Shown: positions 1 to 9,993 of the stretch, one piece after another
Layout of the letters: every line of letters begins with the position of its first letter
How positions within the stretch are numbered: position 1 is the stretch's first letter
Source: Mesorhizobium sp. CAU 1732
Lineage (GTDB): Bacteria > Pseudomonadota > Alphaproteobacteria > Rhizobiales > Rhizobiaceae
DNA length: 64,000 nt
NCBI RefSeq assembly: GCF_039888675.1
Contig: NZ_JBDQQR010000001.1
Coordinates: 124,001 to 188,000 of the forward strand
Reading direction: 5' to 3'
Made by a program: the position numbers and the translations under genes
Notes under the pieces: model-generated
The model's database searches: none
What the model was told of the DNA's origin: nothing
What the model saw: only the letters and a program-made list of their open reading frames with translations

Positions 1-1
1 G

Positions 2-1573
2 TCGGCGATGATCCTTCAGAAGATGAAGGAAACCGCTGAAGCCTATCTCGGCGAGAAGGTCGACAAGGCCGTCATCACGGTTCCGGCCTACTTCAACGAC
101 GCCCAGCGTCAGGCGACCAAGGATGCCGGCAAGATCGCGGGTCTCGAAGTCCTGCGCATCATCAACGAGCCGACCGCGGCAGCACTCGCCTATGGCCTCG
201 ACAAGAAGGAAGGCAAGACGATTGCCGTCTACGATCTTGGCGGCGGCACGTTCGACATCTCGGTGCTCGAGATCGGCGACGGCGTCTTCGAGGTGAAGTC
301 GACCAATGGCGACACGTTCCTCGGCGGCGAGGACTTCGACATGCGCCTGGTCGAGTATCTGGCGGCCGAGTTCAAGAAGGAACAGGGCATCGACCTGAAG
401 ACCGACAAGCTCGCGCTCCAGCGCCTCAAGGAGGCCGCTGAAAAGGCGAAGATCGAGCTGTCGTCGGCATCGCAGACCGAGATCAACCTGCCCTTCATCA
501 CCGCCGATGCGACGGGTCCGAAGCACCTGACCATGAAGCTGACGCGCGCCAAGTTCGAGCAGCTCGTCGACGATCTCGTCCAGCGCACCGTCGAGCCCTG
601 CAAGGCGGCGCTCAAGGATGCCGGCCTCAAGGCCGGTGAGATCGACGAAGTGGTTCTGGTCGGCGGCATGACCCGCATGCCCAAGATCCAGGAGATCGTG
701 AAGCAGTTCTTCGGCAAGGAGCCGCACAAGGGCGTCAACCCCGACGAAGTCGTCGCTATGGGCGCGGCCATTCAGGCCGGCGTTCTGCAGGGCGACGTCA
801 AGGACGTGCTGCTGCTCGACGTGACCCCGCTGTCCCTCGGCATCGAAACGCTGGGCGGCGTGTTCACCCGCCTGATCGAGCGCAACACCACGATCCCGAC
901 CAAGAAGAGCCAGGTCTTCTCGACCGCCGAGGATTCGCAGTCGGCCGTGACGATCCGGGTCTTCCAGGGCGAGCGCGAGATGGCGCAGGACAACAAGATG
1001 CTGGGTCAGTTCGATCTGGTCGGCATCCCGCCTGCACCGCGCGGCGTGCCGCAGATCGAGGTCACGTTCGACATCGACGCGAACGGCATCGTCAACGTTT
1101 CGGCCAAGGACAAGGGCACCGGCAAGGAGCACCAGATCCGCATCCAGGCATCGGGCGGTCTGTCCGACGCCGACATCGAGAAGATGGTCAAGGACGCCGA
1201 GGCGAATGCCGAGACGGACAAGAAGCGTCGTGACGCCGTCGAGGCCAGGAACCAGGCCGAAGCGCTGATCCATTCTTCGGAGAAGTCGCTGAAGGAGTAT
1301 GGCGACAAGGTTTCCGAGGAGGACCGCAAGGCCATCGAAGCCGCGCTCGCCGAGCTGAAGACGGCCACCGAGGGTGACGACGCCGAGGACATCAAGGCGA
1401 AGTCCAACACGCTTGCCGAAGCATCGATGAAGCTCGGCCAGGCGATGTACGAGGCAAGCCAGGCGGAGGCCGCAGAGGCCGACGCGAAGGCAGATGCGGC
1501 CAAGAGCGGCGACGATGTCGTGGACGCCGATTTCGAGGAAATCGACGACGACGACAAGAAGAAGTCTGCCTGA
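2..1573 (+). CDS. dnaK: Chaperone DnaK (Hsp70), 5' end outside the window
   Basis: This is the C-terminal four fifths of the Hsp70 ATPase that refolds client proteins with DnaJ and GrpE in the cytosol. The frame is open from the window edge, and the first in-window ATG at position 8 is internal. Visible are the phosphate-2 motif [11 protein letters not shown], the adenosine motif [11 protein letters not shown], the interdomain linker [13 protein letters not shown], the substrate-binding beta domain and a helical lid ending in an acidic tail ([18 protein letters not shown]). About 523 codons are present of the usual ~638, so roughly 115 N-terminal residues are missing. dnaJ follows after a terminator. 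The family call is certain. Confidence 0.98.
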   Translation, partial: SAMILQKMKETAEAYLGEKVDKAVITVPAYFNDAQRQATKDAGKIAGLEVLRIINEPTAAALAYGLDKKEGKTIAVYDLGGGTFDISVLEIGDGVFEVKSTNGDTFLGGEDFDMRLVEYLAAEFKKEQGIDLKTDKLALQRLKEAAEKAKIELSSASQTEINLPFITADATGPKHLTMKLTRAKFEQLVDDLVQRTVEPCKAALKDAGLKAGEIDEVVLVGGMTRMPKIQEIVKQFFGKEPHKGVNPDEVVAMGAAIQAGVLQGDVKDVLLLDVTPLSLGIETLGGVFTRLIERNTTIPTKKSQVFSTAEDSQSAVTIRVFQGEREMAQDNKMLGQFDLVGIPPAPRGVPQIEVTFDIDANGIVNVSAKDKGTGKEHQIRIQASGGLSDADIEKMVKDAEANAETDKKRRDAVEARNQAEALIHSSEKSLKEYGDKVSEEDRKAIEAALAELKTATEGDDAEDIKAKSNTLAEASMKLGQAMYEASQAEAAEADAKADAAKSGDDVVDADFEEIDDDDKKKSA

Positions 1574-1591
1574 TCCGGCCAGAACGAACGG

Positions 1592-1617
1592 AAACCCGGC
1601 CTAGTGCCGGGTTTTTC
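1592..1617 (+). terminator. Rho-independent terminator after dnaK
   Basis: An 8-bp perfect stem (AACCCGGC / GCCGGGTT) with a five-base loop is followed by a run of T. It lies 19 bases after the dnaK stop. dnaJ starts about 180 bases further on, so dnaJ probably also has its own promoter or depends on readthrough. Confidence 0.85.
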
Positions 1618-1794
1618 CGTGGATGGGCGCTTCGGGTTGCGGCTGGAATGCGGGACAAAACACCGCTCGAACCGGCCAACATCTGGCATATCCACGCAAT
1701 GCTCACTAAATCGATGACATGCAGCGCCCGGGGGCGTGTGCGTATCGCAGCAACAATCGGCGCTTGAACCAAGGCTCGTCGCCCAGGGAAACCC

Positions 1795-2916
1795 ATGAAG
1801 GCTGATTTTTACGAAACGCTCGGCGTCCAGAAGGGGGCGGACGAAAAAGAGCTCAAGAGCGCGTTTCGCAAGCTCGCGATGCAGTGCCATCCCGACCGCA
1901 ATCCCGGCGATGCGGCGTCCGAGCAGCGCTTCAAGGAGATCAACGAAGCCTATGAGACGCTGAAGGACCCGCAGAAGCGCGCGGCCTACGACCGTTTCGG
2001 CCACGCGGCGTTCGAGCAGGGCGGCATGGGCGGCGGACAGGGCTTTGGAGCGGGCGGCTTCGCCGACATCTTCGAGGATATCTTCGGCGACATGATGGGC
2101 CGCCAGCGGCGCTCGTCGGGTGGCCGCGAGCGCGGCGCTGATCTGCGCTACAACATGGAGATCACGCTGGAAGAGGCCTTCAACGGCCGCACCGCGCAAA
2201 TCCACGTTCCGGCATCGATCACCTGCGACGAATGCTCGGGCTCAGGCGCGAAACCGGGCACCCAGCCCGTCACGTGCTCGATGTGCTCGGGCTCCGGCCG
2301 CGTCCGTGCGTCGCAGGGCTTCTTTTCGATCGAGCGTACCTGCCCGCAGTGCCAGGGCCGGGGCCAGACGATCAAGGACCCCTGCCCGAAATGCTCCGGC
2401 CAGGGCCGCGTCACCGAGGAGCGTTCGCTTTCGGTCAACATTCCCTCGGGCATCGAGGACGGAACCCGCATCAGGCTCGCCGGTGAAGGCGAGGCAGGCG
2501 CGCGCGGCGGGCCGGCCGGCGACCTCTACATCTTCCTGTCGGTCAAGCCGCACGAATTCTTCCAGCGCGATGGCGCCGACCTGTTCTGCAAGGCCCCGAT
2601 ATCGATGACGACGGCAGCACTCGGCGGTTCGTTCGAGGTCGCTACGCTCGACGGCACGCAGACGCGCGTGAAGGTTCCCGAAGGCACCCAGAACGGCAAG
2701 CAGTTCCGCCTCAAGGGCAAGGGCATGCCGATCCTGCGCCAGCCGAACATCGGCGACCTCTACATCCAGGTCGATATCGAGACGCCGCAGAACCTGACCA
2801 AGCGCCAGCGCGAGCTCCTCGAGGAATTCGAGCAGATTTCGTCGAAGGAAAACAATCCCCATTCGACCGGGTTCTTCTCGCGCATGAAGGTCTTCTTCGA
2901 TTCGTTCAGCGAATAG
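1795..2916 (+). CDS. dnaJ: Chaperone DnaJ (Hsp40)
   Basis: Co-chaperone that delivers substrates to DnaK and stimulates its ATPase. The 373 residues show the full type I layout. The J domain has HPD ([10 protein letters not shown], about residues 32-41). A Gly/Phe-rich linker follows at about 75-100. Four CxxCxGxG zinc-binding repeats lie at about 140-210 ([32 protein letters not shown]). Two beta-rich substrate-binding domains and a dimerisation tail complete it. Length is normal for the family. The ATG at 1795 begins [11 protein letters not shown], the expected J-domain start. Its position behind dnaK is the usual alphaproteobacterial arrangement. Confidence 0.98.
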   Translation: MKADFYETLGVQKGADEKELKSAFRKLAMQCHPDRNPGDAASEQRFKEINEAYETLKDPQKRAAYDRFGHAAFEQGGMGGGQGFGAGGFADIFEDIFGDMMGRQRRSSGGRERGADLRYNMEITLEEAFNGRTAQIHVPASITCDECSGSGAKPGTQPVTCSMCSGSGRVRASQGFFSIERTCPQCQGRGQTIKDPCPKCSGQGRVTEERSLSVNIPSGIEDGTRIRLAGEGEAGARGGPAGDLYIFLSVKPHEFFQRDGADLFCKAPISMTTAALGGSFEVATLDGTQTRVKVPEGTQNGKQFRLKGKGMPILRQPNIGDLYIQVDIETPQNLTKRQRELLEEFEQISSKENNPHSTGFFSRMKVFFDSFSE

Positions 2917-3015
2917 GCTGAGCGCTGACGCCATACGCAAAAATGTTGAGCGGGCCCAGCGTTCCGGCCGCGTGTGTGCTAAGCTCCGCTTCAGGCTTGC
3001 AACGCTGATCGTATT

Positions 3016-3027
3016 CCTTACGTAAGG
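3016..3027. promoter_or_regulatory. Perfect 12-bp palindrome upstream of pmtA
   Basis: CCTTACGTAAGG is a perfect palindrome 33 bases before the pmtA start, in an A/T-richer stretch that also holds TACGATAATTTACG. It could be an operator; no regulator can be named from the sequence. Confidence 0.35.
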
Positions 3028-3060
3028 GTACGATAATTTACGTTCGGGAGACGAGATCGC

Positions 3061-3663
3061 ATGGCTCATGACCTTCGCAGGTCGCTGGCGCGCCGCTTCG
3101 ACGAAGAACTGCGGTTCTTCAAGGGCTGGATAGACAAGCCCCGCGCCGTGGGCTCGATCGTGCCGACCAGCGGTGTCACCGCGCGAAAGATGGCGTCCGT
3201 CATCAATATCGATTCGGGACTGCCCGTTCTCGAGCTTGGACCCGGCACGGGCGTGATCACCAAGGCGATCCTGGAGGCAGGCGTCAGTCCGAGCGATCTC
3301 TACTCGATCGAGTATTCAGAGGATTTCGTCGAGCATCTGGAACGTGCCTACCCGCAGGTCAACTTCATTCAGGGCGATGCGTTCGACCTCGATGCGACGC
3401 TCGGCGACAAGCGTGACCTGACCTTCGATTCGATCATATCGGGCGTGCCGCTGCTCAATTTCCCCGTCGCCCAGCGGGTTGCCTATGTCGAGGATCTGCT
3501 CGACCGCATTCCGGCAGGCAGGCCGGTCGTGCAGCTTACCTACGGGCCGCGCTCTCCCGTGCCGCCCGGCCGCGGAAACTACACGGTCGAACATTTCGAC
3601 TTCATCATCCGCAATCTTCCTCCGACCCAGCTCTGGATCTACCGGCGCCCCCGCGCGTCCTGA
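3061..3663 (+). CDS. pmtA: Rhizobial-type phosphatidylethanolamine N-methyltransferase
   Basis: SAM-dependent methyltransferase of 200 residues that in rhizobia converts phosphatidylethanolamine stepwise to phosphatidylcholine at the inner membrane. Motif I for SAM binding is VLELGPGTGVIT at about residues 56-67, and the acidic post-I residue follows in YSIEYSED. No membrane segment is visible, which fits the soluble, peripheral rhizobial PmtA class. The start at 3061 has GGGAG about 13 bases upstream. The order dnaJ-pmtA is conserved in rhizobia as far as I know, and it supports PmtA over a generic rRNA-dimethylase-like methyltransferase. Confidence 0.85.
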   Translation: MAHDLRRSLARRFDEELRFFKGWIDKPRAVGSIVPTSGVTARKMASVINIDSGLPVLELGPGTGVITKAILEAGVSPSDLYSIEYSEDFVEHLERAYPQVNFIQGDAFDLDATLGDKRDLTFDSIISGVPLLNFPVAQRVAYVEDLLDRIPAGRPVVQLTYGPRSPVPPGRGNYTVEHFDFIIRNLPPTQLWIYRRPRAS

Positions 3664-3747
3664 ATCAGGCGGCGCTATCGGCGCTTTGACAGCGCCGACC
3701 CTTCGACTATACGAAGGGGCGTTCGAACACGCGGAAGCAAGCGCCCC

Positions 3748-4335
3748 ATGACACCCAAGATTCTCGTCTTCGCAGGCTCGATCCGGTCGGGCGCCTATAG
3801 CGGCCGAAATGCCGATGCGGCGCAGAAGGAACTGGCGTTGCAGGGCGCGGAAGTGACGCGCATCTCGCTCGCCGACTACCCCCTTCCCATCATGGACGAA
3901 GACCTTGAGAAGGAAGAGGGCATCCCCGAAAACGCCTACAAGCTTGCCCGGTTGTTCGCCGCGCATGACGCGATCCTGATCGCGACGCCGGAATATAACG
4001 GCTCGATCCCGCCGCTTCTCAAGAACACGATCGACTGGGTGAGCCGCGTGTCCACGGACAATGGCAGGCCGCTGCGCCCGTATCCTGGCAAGGTGATGGC
4101 CATCTGCTCCTCTTCCAACGGGCATTTCGCCGGCATACGCAGCGCGGCCCATCTGCGCGCGGTCCTTGCGCACATGCAGGTGGACGTGATCGCGCCGCAG
4201 GTTTCTGTGCCGAATAGCGGCGAGGCCTTCGACGAGAACGGCGATTTCAGGGAAGAGCGGCTGCGCAAGGGGATGCAGCGGCTGTGCAAGACGCTGATTG
4301 AGCACGCGTGGCTAATGTCCGACAGGGGGAACTGA
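3748..4335 (+). CDS. NADPH-dependent FMN reductase
   Basis: Flavodoxin-fold oxidoreductase of 195 residues, of the family that includes azoreductase and ChrR-type quinone reductases. The FMN phosphate loop is the N-terminal GSIRSGAYS, and the characteristic PEYNGSIPPLLKNTIDWVSR segment binds the isoalloxazine ring. Likely role is two-electron reduction of quinones or flavin in the cytosol; the true substrate cannot be read from sequence. The stop codon abuts the pyrF start, so the two genes are very likely co-transcribed. Confidence 0.88.
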   Translation: MTPKILVFAGSIRSGAYSGRNADAAQKELALQGAEVTRISLADYPLPIMDEDLEKEEGIPENAYKLARLFAAHDAILIATPEYNGSIPPLLKNTIDWVSRVSTDNGRPLRPYPGKVMAICSSSNGHFAGIRSAAHLRAVLAHMQVDVIAPQVSVPNSGEAFDENGDFREERLRKGMQRLCKTLIEHAWLMSDRGN

Positions 4336-5028
4336 ATGACTTCGATGCGCGATCGTCTCATCGTCGGGCTGGACCTGCCGACCATTCAGGACGCCGAAAA
4401 GGCCGTTCGCGAGTTGGATGGCGTCGCGAATTTCTACAAGATCGGCTATCGGCTGGCCTTTGCCGGCGGGCTCGATTTCGCCCGCGACCTCGTGGCCGAC
4501 GGCAAGAAGGTCTTTTTAGACATGAAGCTGCTCGACATCGACAACACGGTCGCGGAGGGGGTCGAGAACATTGTCAGGATGGGCGTCACGATGCTGACGC
4601 TGCACGCCTATCCCAAGGCGATGCGCGCCGCCGTCGCAGCCGCGCGCGGTTCCGATCTCTGCCTGCTGGGCGTCACCGTGCTCACCTCGATGGACGAGCA
4701 GGACCTGATCGATGCCGGTTACGAATATGATCCGCACACGCTGGTGCTGCGCCGCGCCGAGCAGATCCGCACCGAAGGCATGGGCGGCGTCGTGTGTGCC
4801 GCGTCGGAAGCCGCAGCCGTGCGCAAGATCGTCGGTCCGGACCTGGCGGTCGTGACGCCGGGTATCAGGCCGGTAGGTGCCGACCATGGCGACCAGAAGC
4901 GCGTGATGACGCCGGCCGACGCCTTGCGGGCCGGGTCGAGCCATCTGGTTGTCGCAAGGCCGATCGTCGGCGCGAAGGATCGTCGCGCGGCGGCTCAGGC
5001 GATCATTGCCGAGATGGAAGCTGCTTAG
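4336..5028 (+). CDS. pyrF: Orotidine 5'-phosphate decarboxylase
   Basis: Decarboxylates OMP to UMP, the last step of de novo pyrimidine synthesis. The 230 residues form one TIM barrel. The catalytic DxKxxDI signature is [11 protein letters not shown] at about residues 61-71, and the phosphate-gripper segment TPGIRP lies near the C-terminus. Length is standard. The ATG directly follows the stop of the FMN reductase gene, implying translational coupling. Confidence 0.97.
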   Translation: MTSMRDRLIVGLDLPTIQDAEKAVRELDGVANFYKIGYRLAFAGGLDFARDLVADGKKVFLDMKLLDIDNTVAEGVENIVRMGVTMLTLHAYPKAMRAAVAAARGSDLCLLGVTVLTSMDEQDLIDAGYEYDPHTLVLRRAEQIRTEGMGGVVCAASEAAAVRKIVGPDLAVVTPGIRPVGADHGDQKRVMTPADALRAGSSHLVVARPIVGAKDRRAAAQAIIAEMEAA

Positions 5029-5065
5029 GCAGCGACGTTTTCGTAAAAGACGCAGGGAGGACATC

Positions 5066-5359
5066 ATGGCCAAGGGATACTGGATCGCGCATGTCGATGT
5101 ACGCGATCCCGAGCGCTACAAGGACTATGTCGCGACGGCGAAGCCCGCATTCGAGCGCTACGGCGCGCACTTCCTCGCGCGTGGCGGTGAGTGGAAAGGT
5201 CTTGAGGGCACCGGCCGCGCCCGCAATGTCGTGATCGAATTCCCGTCGATGCAGGCGGCGCTCGATTGCTACAATTCGGCTGAGTATCAGGCAGCCAAGG
5301 CGATCCGCATCACGGTGGCCGACGCCGATATGACGATCGTCGAGGGCGCCGAGGGCTGA
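5066..5359 (+). CDS. DUF1330 family protein
   Basis: Small protein of 97 residues with the ferredoxin-like dimeric barrel pattern of DUF1330: MAKGYWIAHVDVRDPERYKDY at the start, then the conserved FPSMQAALDCYNSAEYQ segment. The start has a good ribosome site (GGGAGG, 7 bases upstream). The biochemical role of the family is not established. It sits 37 bases after pyrF and 3 bases before an acetyltransferase gene, suggesting one operon. Confidence 0.88.
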   Translation: MAKGYWIAHVDVRDPERYKDYVATAKPAFERYGAHFLARGGEWKGLEGTGRARNVVIEFPSMQAALDCYNSAEYQAAKAIRITVADADMTIVEGAEG

Positions 5360-5362
5360 ACC

Positions 5363-5923
5363 GTGGCACGGGCCGATACCGCGCCGCCGGGTGATGGCCC
5401 GCCGCTGGGCTACGCCATCCGCCCGCACCGGCCGGACGACGATCCGGCGCTGCTGGGCATCGAGAACCGGGCGGCCCAACTCTTCCGCCAACACGGCTAC
5501 CCCGAGATCGCCGACAACCCGTTCGCCAGCGTGGCCGATTTCCGCGCTATGGCGAAGGGGCACGAGGTCTGGGTGGCGACGACAGCCGGCGGAGAACCGG
5601 CGGGCTACGCGGTTGCCGGACCGCTGGGCTCGTTCCTCCATCTGCGCGAGCTTTCCGTCGATCCCGTACATGGACGCAAGGGGTTGGGCGCGGCGTTGGT
5701 GCGCAGGGTCGTGCAAGCCTCGGCGGCACGCGGCCTTGAGGGCGTGAGCCTGACGACCTTCCGCGCGGTGCCCTTCAATCAGCCTTTCTACGAGACGCTC
5801 GGGTTTTCCGAGTTGCCGCTGGACAGCGCGCCGCCTGCGCTGCGCGAGGCTTTTTTGCGCGAATTGCCGGAGGACGTGGCCCCTGCCGCACGGGTGCTGA
5901 TGGTGCGCGCGACCGATGGCTGA
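5363..5923 (+). CDS. GNAT family N-acetyltransferase
   Basis: Acetyl-CoA dependent acyltransferase of 186 residues. Motif A for acetyl-CoA pyrophosphate binding is HGRKGLGAALVRRV at about residues 112-125, preceded by the beta-4 strand LRELSVDP. The C-terminal GFSELPLD segment is typical of GNAT motif B. GTG start, three bases after the DUF1330 stop. Acceptor unknown. Confidence 0.85.
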   Translation: MARADTAPPGDGPPLGYAIRPHRPDDDPALLGIENRAAQLFRQHGYPEIADNPFASVADFRAMAKGHEVWVATTAGGEPAGYAVAGPLGSFLHLRELSVDPVHGRKGLGAALVRRVVQASAARGLEGVSLTTFRAVPFNQPFYETLGFSELPLDSAPPALREAFLRELPEDVAPAARVLMVRATDG

Positions 5924-5966
5924 AATGCCGTCACGGAGCGTAAGCTCTTCGACCTTCGTACTCTAT

Positions 5967-5979
5967 TGCGTTGCAGCAA
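5967..5979. promoter_or_regulatory. TGC-N3-GCA / TTGCaGCAA motif before phaZ
   Basis: The stretch holds TGCGTTGCA and the overlapping palindrome TTGCAGCAA, about 85 bases before the phaZ start. PhaR repressors of alphaproteobacteria are reported to bind TGC(N3-4)GCA type sites near polymer-metabolism genes. Motif match only. Confidence 0.3.
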
Positions 5980-6061
5980 AAGACTGTTAGGCTTTCCCTT
6001 ATAACATTTGCTCGACCGGCTTACCCATTCGCCGCTGCCGGCCGCGGTGTTGGGAGCATCG

Positions 6062-7330
6062 ATGTACTATCAGCTCTATGAGATGAATCACGCTGCGCTT
6101 CAGCCTGCGCGCGCCTATGCGGACGCCGTCCGCATGTTCTACCAGAACCCGCTCAATCCCCTTGCAGCCACGCCGTGGGGCCGCTCGGTCGCTGCGACGG
6201 CGGAAGTGTTCGAGCGCACCACGCGCCGCTATGGCAAGCCGAGCTTCGGCATCAACAGCGTCAAGCTCGATTTCCAGGAAGTGGCGGTTGCTGAAAAGAC
6301 CGTCTGGTCGAAGCCGTTCTGCAATCTGATCAATTTTCAGCGCGACGTGCCGAAATCGCGCAAGGCGGACCCCAAGCTTCTCATCGTCGCGCCGATGTCG
6401 GGCCACTACGCGACCCTGTTGCGCGGTACGGTCGAGGCCATGGCGCAGCACGCCGACGTCTACATCACGGACTGGATCGACGCGCGCATGGTGCCGCTGG
6501 CCGAGGGCCGTTTCGATCTCGACGACTATGTCGACTACGTGATCGAGATGCTTCACCATCTCGGTCCCGATACGCATGTGATGGCCGTGTGCCAGCCTTC
6601 GGTGCCCGTGCTGGCGGCTGTTGCAGTGATGGAAGCGCGCGGCGACCGTTTCGCGCCGGCGTCGATGACGCTGATGGGCGGGCCGATCGATACGCGCCGC
6701 AACCCGACCGCGGTGAACGTGCTCGCCGAGGAAAAGGGCATCGACTGGTTCCGCGACAACGTCATCATGCAGGTGCCGTGGCCGAATCCGGGCTTCCTGC
6801 GCGATGTCTATCCCGGCTTCCTTCAACTCTCGGGATTCATGAGCATGAACCTCGATCGCCATCTGATCGCGCAGAAGGATTTCTTCGTCCATCTCGTCAA
6901 GGACGATGGCGATTCCGCCGAAAAACATCGCGACTTCTATGACGAATATCTCGCCGTGATGGATTTGACGGCCGAATTTTACCTGCAGACGGTCGAAACC
7001 GTCTTTGTGCGCCAGGATTTGCCCAAGGGGCGGATGAAGCATCGGGGCGAACCGGTGGACCCGGCGGCGATCAGAAACGTCGCGCTGTTCACCGTCGAGG
7101 GCGAGAACGACGACATTTCAGGCATCGGCCAGACGCAGGCCGCGCACGATCTGTGCGTCAATATCCCCGACGAGATGCGCGCGCATTACATGCAGCCCAA
7201 GGTCGGGCATTACGGCGTGTTCAACGGGTCGCGTTTCCGCTCCGAAATCGTGCCGCGCATCGTGGACTTCATGACAAGCCGGGCAACCCCTGCGCGCTCG
7301 TCGGCAAAACCACGCCTTGTGAAGAGCTGA
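6062..7330 (+). CDS. phaZ: Intracellular poly(3-hydroxybutyrate) depolymerase
   Basis: Alpha/beta hydrolase-like enzyme of about 422 residues that degrades intracellular PHB granules. It belongs to the family with a catalytic cysteine in place of serine. The nucleophile region is AVCQPSVPVLAAVA, with Cys in the elbow, as known for Ralstonia-type PhaZ. MYYQLYEMNHAALQP is the typical family N-terminus, so I place the start at the ATG at 6062 (GGGAG upstream) and not at the in-frame TTG at 6008. The C-terminal GHYGVFNGSRFR segment carries the expected histidine. The gene stands alone. Confidence 0.92.
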   Translation: MYYQLYEMNHAALQPARAYADAVRMFYQNPLNPLAATPWGRSVAATAEVFERTTRRYGKPSFGINSVKLDFQEVAVAEKTVWSKPFCNLINFQRDVPKSRKADPKLLIVAPMSGHYATLLRGTVEAMAQHADVYITDWIDARMVPLAEGRFDLDDYVDYVIEMLHHLGPDTHVMAVCQPSVPVLAAVAVMEARGDRFAPASMTLMGGPIDTRRNPTAVNVLAEEKGIDWFRDNVIMQVPWPNPGFLRDVYPGFLQLSGFMSMNLDRHLIAQKDFFVHLVKDDGDSAEKHRDFYDEYLAVMDLTAEFYLQTVETVFVRQDLPKGRMKHRGEPVDPAAIRNVALFTVEGENDDISGIGQTQAAHDLCVNIPDEMRAHYMQPKVGHYGVFNGSRFRSEIVPRIVDFMTSRATPARSSAKPRLVKS

Positions 7331-7590
7331 GAACGCCCATCGAACGCGAGGTTTTGGGGCTTCCGGAGCCCTCTGTTCGCTTGTCGCGTGAAGGCCCGCC
7401 CACACAGGTCGGACGCCTCAAAGGCCGCCTGATTTATGTGCAGGCACCTGTGTGATGGAAGACACAGTGCTTTCGTAACGCTAACCATCCCCTTGAACTC
7501 CTCCTTTCGGCCGATTGACTCCGGCGGCGAACGCCATTTAACTTTTCTTTAACGATCAAAAGAATCGGTGAAGTCGGGGGTTTGGGCGAT

Positions 7591-8214
7591 ATGAGAGCCA
7601 CGCATGGCAGGTGGCGGCTGTGGCCGCTCGCGGCCGCGGCGCTGTTCTTCGCGGCGGCGACGGGGACGACGACCGAAGCTTCGGGCGTCGGATCGATGAT
7701 CACTGGGGGATACACCTCCCAGCCGATCGGCCATTATGATTTTTGCCGTACCAATCCCTCGGAATGCTCTATCCGGCCGCGCGATTCCGGCCCCGCGATC
7801 CTGACCGAGCCTCTCAAGGCGATGATCCTGCGCGTCAACGCCGCGGTCAACAAAGCCGTGAAGCCGATGAGCGACTTCGATATCTACGGCAAGGACGAGG
7901 TCTGGGCCTATCCGGTGAACAATGTCGGCGATTGCGAGGACTATGTGCTGGAAAAGCGCCGGCAACTTGCAGAGAAGGGCATGTCCCTGTCGAACCTTCT
8001 GATCACCGTGGTGCGCAAGCGCGACGGCGAAGGCCACGCGGTTCTGACGGTCCGCACCGATCGCGGGGATATGGTTCTCGACAATCTGAGCAACGAAATG
8101 CGCCTCTGGCACAAGACCGGCTACCGCTTCCTGAAGCGGCAGGCTTCGGTCCATACGGGTCGCTGGGTGACGCTTCGCGAAGACCAGAACATGCTCGTCG
8201 GAGCTCTGGAGTAG
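7591..8214 (+). CDS. Transglutaminase-like cysteine peptidase (BTLCP), secreted
   Basis: About 207 residues with an N-terminal hydrophobic signal (WPLAAAALFFAAATG). The catalytic triad is typical of bacterial transglutaminase-like cysteine peptidases: Cys in NVGDCEDYVLEKRR, His in GEGHAVLTVRT and Asp in DMVLDNL. Family members act in the periplasm, in some bacteria on LapA-like adhesins, but no LapA or LapD is nearby. The ATG at 7591 has GGGGG upstream; a TTG at 7582 is the alternative. Confidence 0.85.
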   Translation: MRATHGRWRLWPLAAAALFFAAATGTTTEASGVGSMITGGYTSQPIGHYDFCRTNPSECSIRPRDSGPAILTEPLKAMILRVNAAVNKAVKPMSDFDIYGKDEVWAYPVNNVGDCEDYVLEKRRQLAEKGMSLSNLLITVVRKRDGEGHAVLTVRTDRGDMVLDNLSNEMRLWHKTGYRFLKRQASVHTGRWVTLREDQNMLVGALE

Positions 8215-8295
8215 CGCGGGCCGTAGCCACCCACGGGCTATTCGATCGGTTGGTATCTGTCTGCCTCGGTTTCACACCGGAGCAGTGTCGCTCGA

Positions 8296-9828
8296 CTACG
8301 CCGCGTGCGCGAGCCGTTCTCCCGCCATGCGATACGAGATCGCTTCCGCGAGATGAATACGCCCGACATTGGCCGTGCCGTCCAGATCGGCTAAGGTGCG
8401 CGCGACCTTCAAGACACGATGATAGGCGCGGGCTGAAAAGCTAAGCTTCTCGCTCGCGTCGCGAAGCAGCGACGTGCCGCTCTGGTCCAGTGCCGCCACC
8501 TCTTCGATCAGCGATGTCGGACACAGCGCATTGGTCGTGATGCCGGACAGCCCCCGCTCCGCATAGCGGTCGGCCTGCACCATCCGGGCACGTGCGACAC
8601 GTTCCGCCACCACAGCGCTGGTTTCCGCGCGCGAGGGACGGATGAGGTCGCCCGCCGAGACGGCAGGCACCTCGATGCGCAGATCGATCCGGTCGAGCAG
8701 CGGGCCGGAAATGCGGGCCTGGTAGTCGGCCTGGCAGCGCGGGCCGCGCGCGCAGCGATGGCCCGGCTCGCCCGCCATGCCGCACCGGCACGGATTCATG
8801 GCCGCGATGAGCTGGATGCGCGCGGGATAGCTGACCCGCCCGTTGGCGCGCGCGATGACGCATTCGCCGGACTCGAGCGGCTGGCGCAGGGAATCCAGCG
8901 CCTGCGGGTTGAACTCCGGCAGTTCGTCGAGAAACAGCACGCCGTGATGGGCAAGTGACGCCTCGCCGGGCCGCACGCGCAGGCCGCCGCCAACGAGCGC
9001 GGCCATGGTTGCGGAATGATGCGGCGCGCGAAACGGCCGTCGGTCGGAGAGCTTTCCACCGGCGATCTCGCCCGCGATCGACGCGATCATCGAGACTTCG
9101 AGCAACTCGCGCGGCGACAGTTTCGGCAGGATCGACGGAAGGCGCTGCGCCAGCATCGATTTTCCCGATCCCGGCGGCCCCACCATCAGAAGATTGTGCC
9201 CGCCGGCCGCCGCCACCTCCAGGGCACGCTTGGCGCTTTCCTGGCCCTTGATGTCGGCGAGGTCGGGCAGGTTGGATGCGACCGGATGAACCGCCGGCTC
9301 CGGCCGCGACAAAACCTGCGTGCCGCGAAAGTGGTTGGCGATGGATATCAGGCTGCGCGGCGCCACGATGTCGATGTCGGAGCCTGCCCATGCCGCCTCC
9401 GGCCCCACCGCATGGGGGCAGATCAGGCCCTTGCCCAGGGCGTTCGCGCCGATCGCGGCCGGCAGTGCGCCGGTAACCGGTGCGGTGGTTCCATCCAGCG
9501 CGAGTTCGCCGAGCACGACATAGGATTGCAGCACATCGCCGGGGATGGCGCCAAGCGCGGCCATCAGGCCAAGCGCGATCGGCAGGTCGTAGTGGCTGCC
9601 CTCCTTGGGCAAATCGGCCGGCGCGAGATTGACCGTCACCTTCTTGGGCGGCATCGACAGGCCGGACGCGTGAAGCGCGGCCTGCACGCGCTCCCGGCTT
9701 TCGGCCACCGCCTTGTCGGCGAGGCCGACGATCTGCATGCCGATCTTTCCAGGCCCGACCATGACCTGCACATCGACAGGTACGGCTTCGATGCCTTCGA
9801 AGGCGATGGTGGTGACCCGCGCAACCAT
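8296..9828 (-). CDS. comM: ComM / YifB family AAA+ ATPase (Mg-chelatase-like)
   Basis: AAA+ helicase of 510 residues; in naturally competent bacteria ComM promotes branch migration during integration of donor DNA. An N-terminal Lon-like (ChlI) domain is followed by the AAA+ core: Walker A GPPGSGKSMLAQ at about 217-228, Walker B LFLDELPEFN at about 297-306, sensor segment MNPCRCG and a C-terminal Mg-chelatase domain. Length is normal. A GTTC-N7-GTTC box about 110 bases upstream suggests LexA control. Confidence 0.95.
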   Translation of the reverse strand: MVARVTTIAFEGIEAVPVDVQVMVGPGKIGMQIVGLADKAVAESRERVQAALHASGLSMPPKKVTVNLAPADLPKEGSHYDLPIALGLMAALGAIPGDVLQSYVVLGELALDGTTAPVTGALPAAIGANALGKGLICPHAVGPEAAWAGSDIDIVAPRSLISIANHFRGTQVLSRPEPAVHPVASNLPDLADIKGQESAKRALEVAAAGGHNLLMVGPPGSGKSMLAQRLPSILPKLSPRELLEVSMIASIAGEIAGGKLSDRRPFRAPHHSATMAALVGGGLRVRPGEASLAHHGVLFLDELPEFNPQALDSLRQPLESGECVIARANGRVSYPARIQLIAAMNPCRCGMAGEPGHRCARGPRCQADYQARISGPLLDRIDLRIEVPAVSAGDLIRPSRAETSAVVAERVARARMVQADRYAERGLSGITTNALCPTSLIEEVAALDQSGTSLLRDASEKLSFSARAYHRVLKVARTLADLDGTANVGRIHLAEAISYRMAGERLAHAA

Positions 9829-9934
9829 GCTCTACCTGCCCCTTCGATCCGCCCCCGCAGGCAAATCCAAACGCAACCGTCCCAAAACGAAACCCGACTG
9901 CCGGCACTCAAGCACAAAGCTGCCGCTACGGCAA

Positions 9935-9949
9935 GAACAATACAAGAAC
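9935..9949 (-). promoter_or_regulatory. Alphaproteobacterial LexA (SOS) box upstream of comM
   Basis: On the minus strand the sequence reads GTTC-TTGTATT-GTTC, an exact match to the direct-repeat GTTC-N7-GTTC operator known for alphaproteobacterial LexA. It lies 107 bases upstream of the comM start in an otherwise gene-free stretch. Match seen directly; regulation is inferred. Confidence 0.6.
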
Positions 9950-9993
9950 AAATTCGCGCTTGAGATGCACACAGGTTGCAGGTGGTTGCAGAT

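Noticed and set aside
6008..6061. N-terminal extension of phaZ from a TTG start
   Set aside because: The family N-terminus (MYYQLYEMNHAAL) starts at 6062, with a ribosome site in front.
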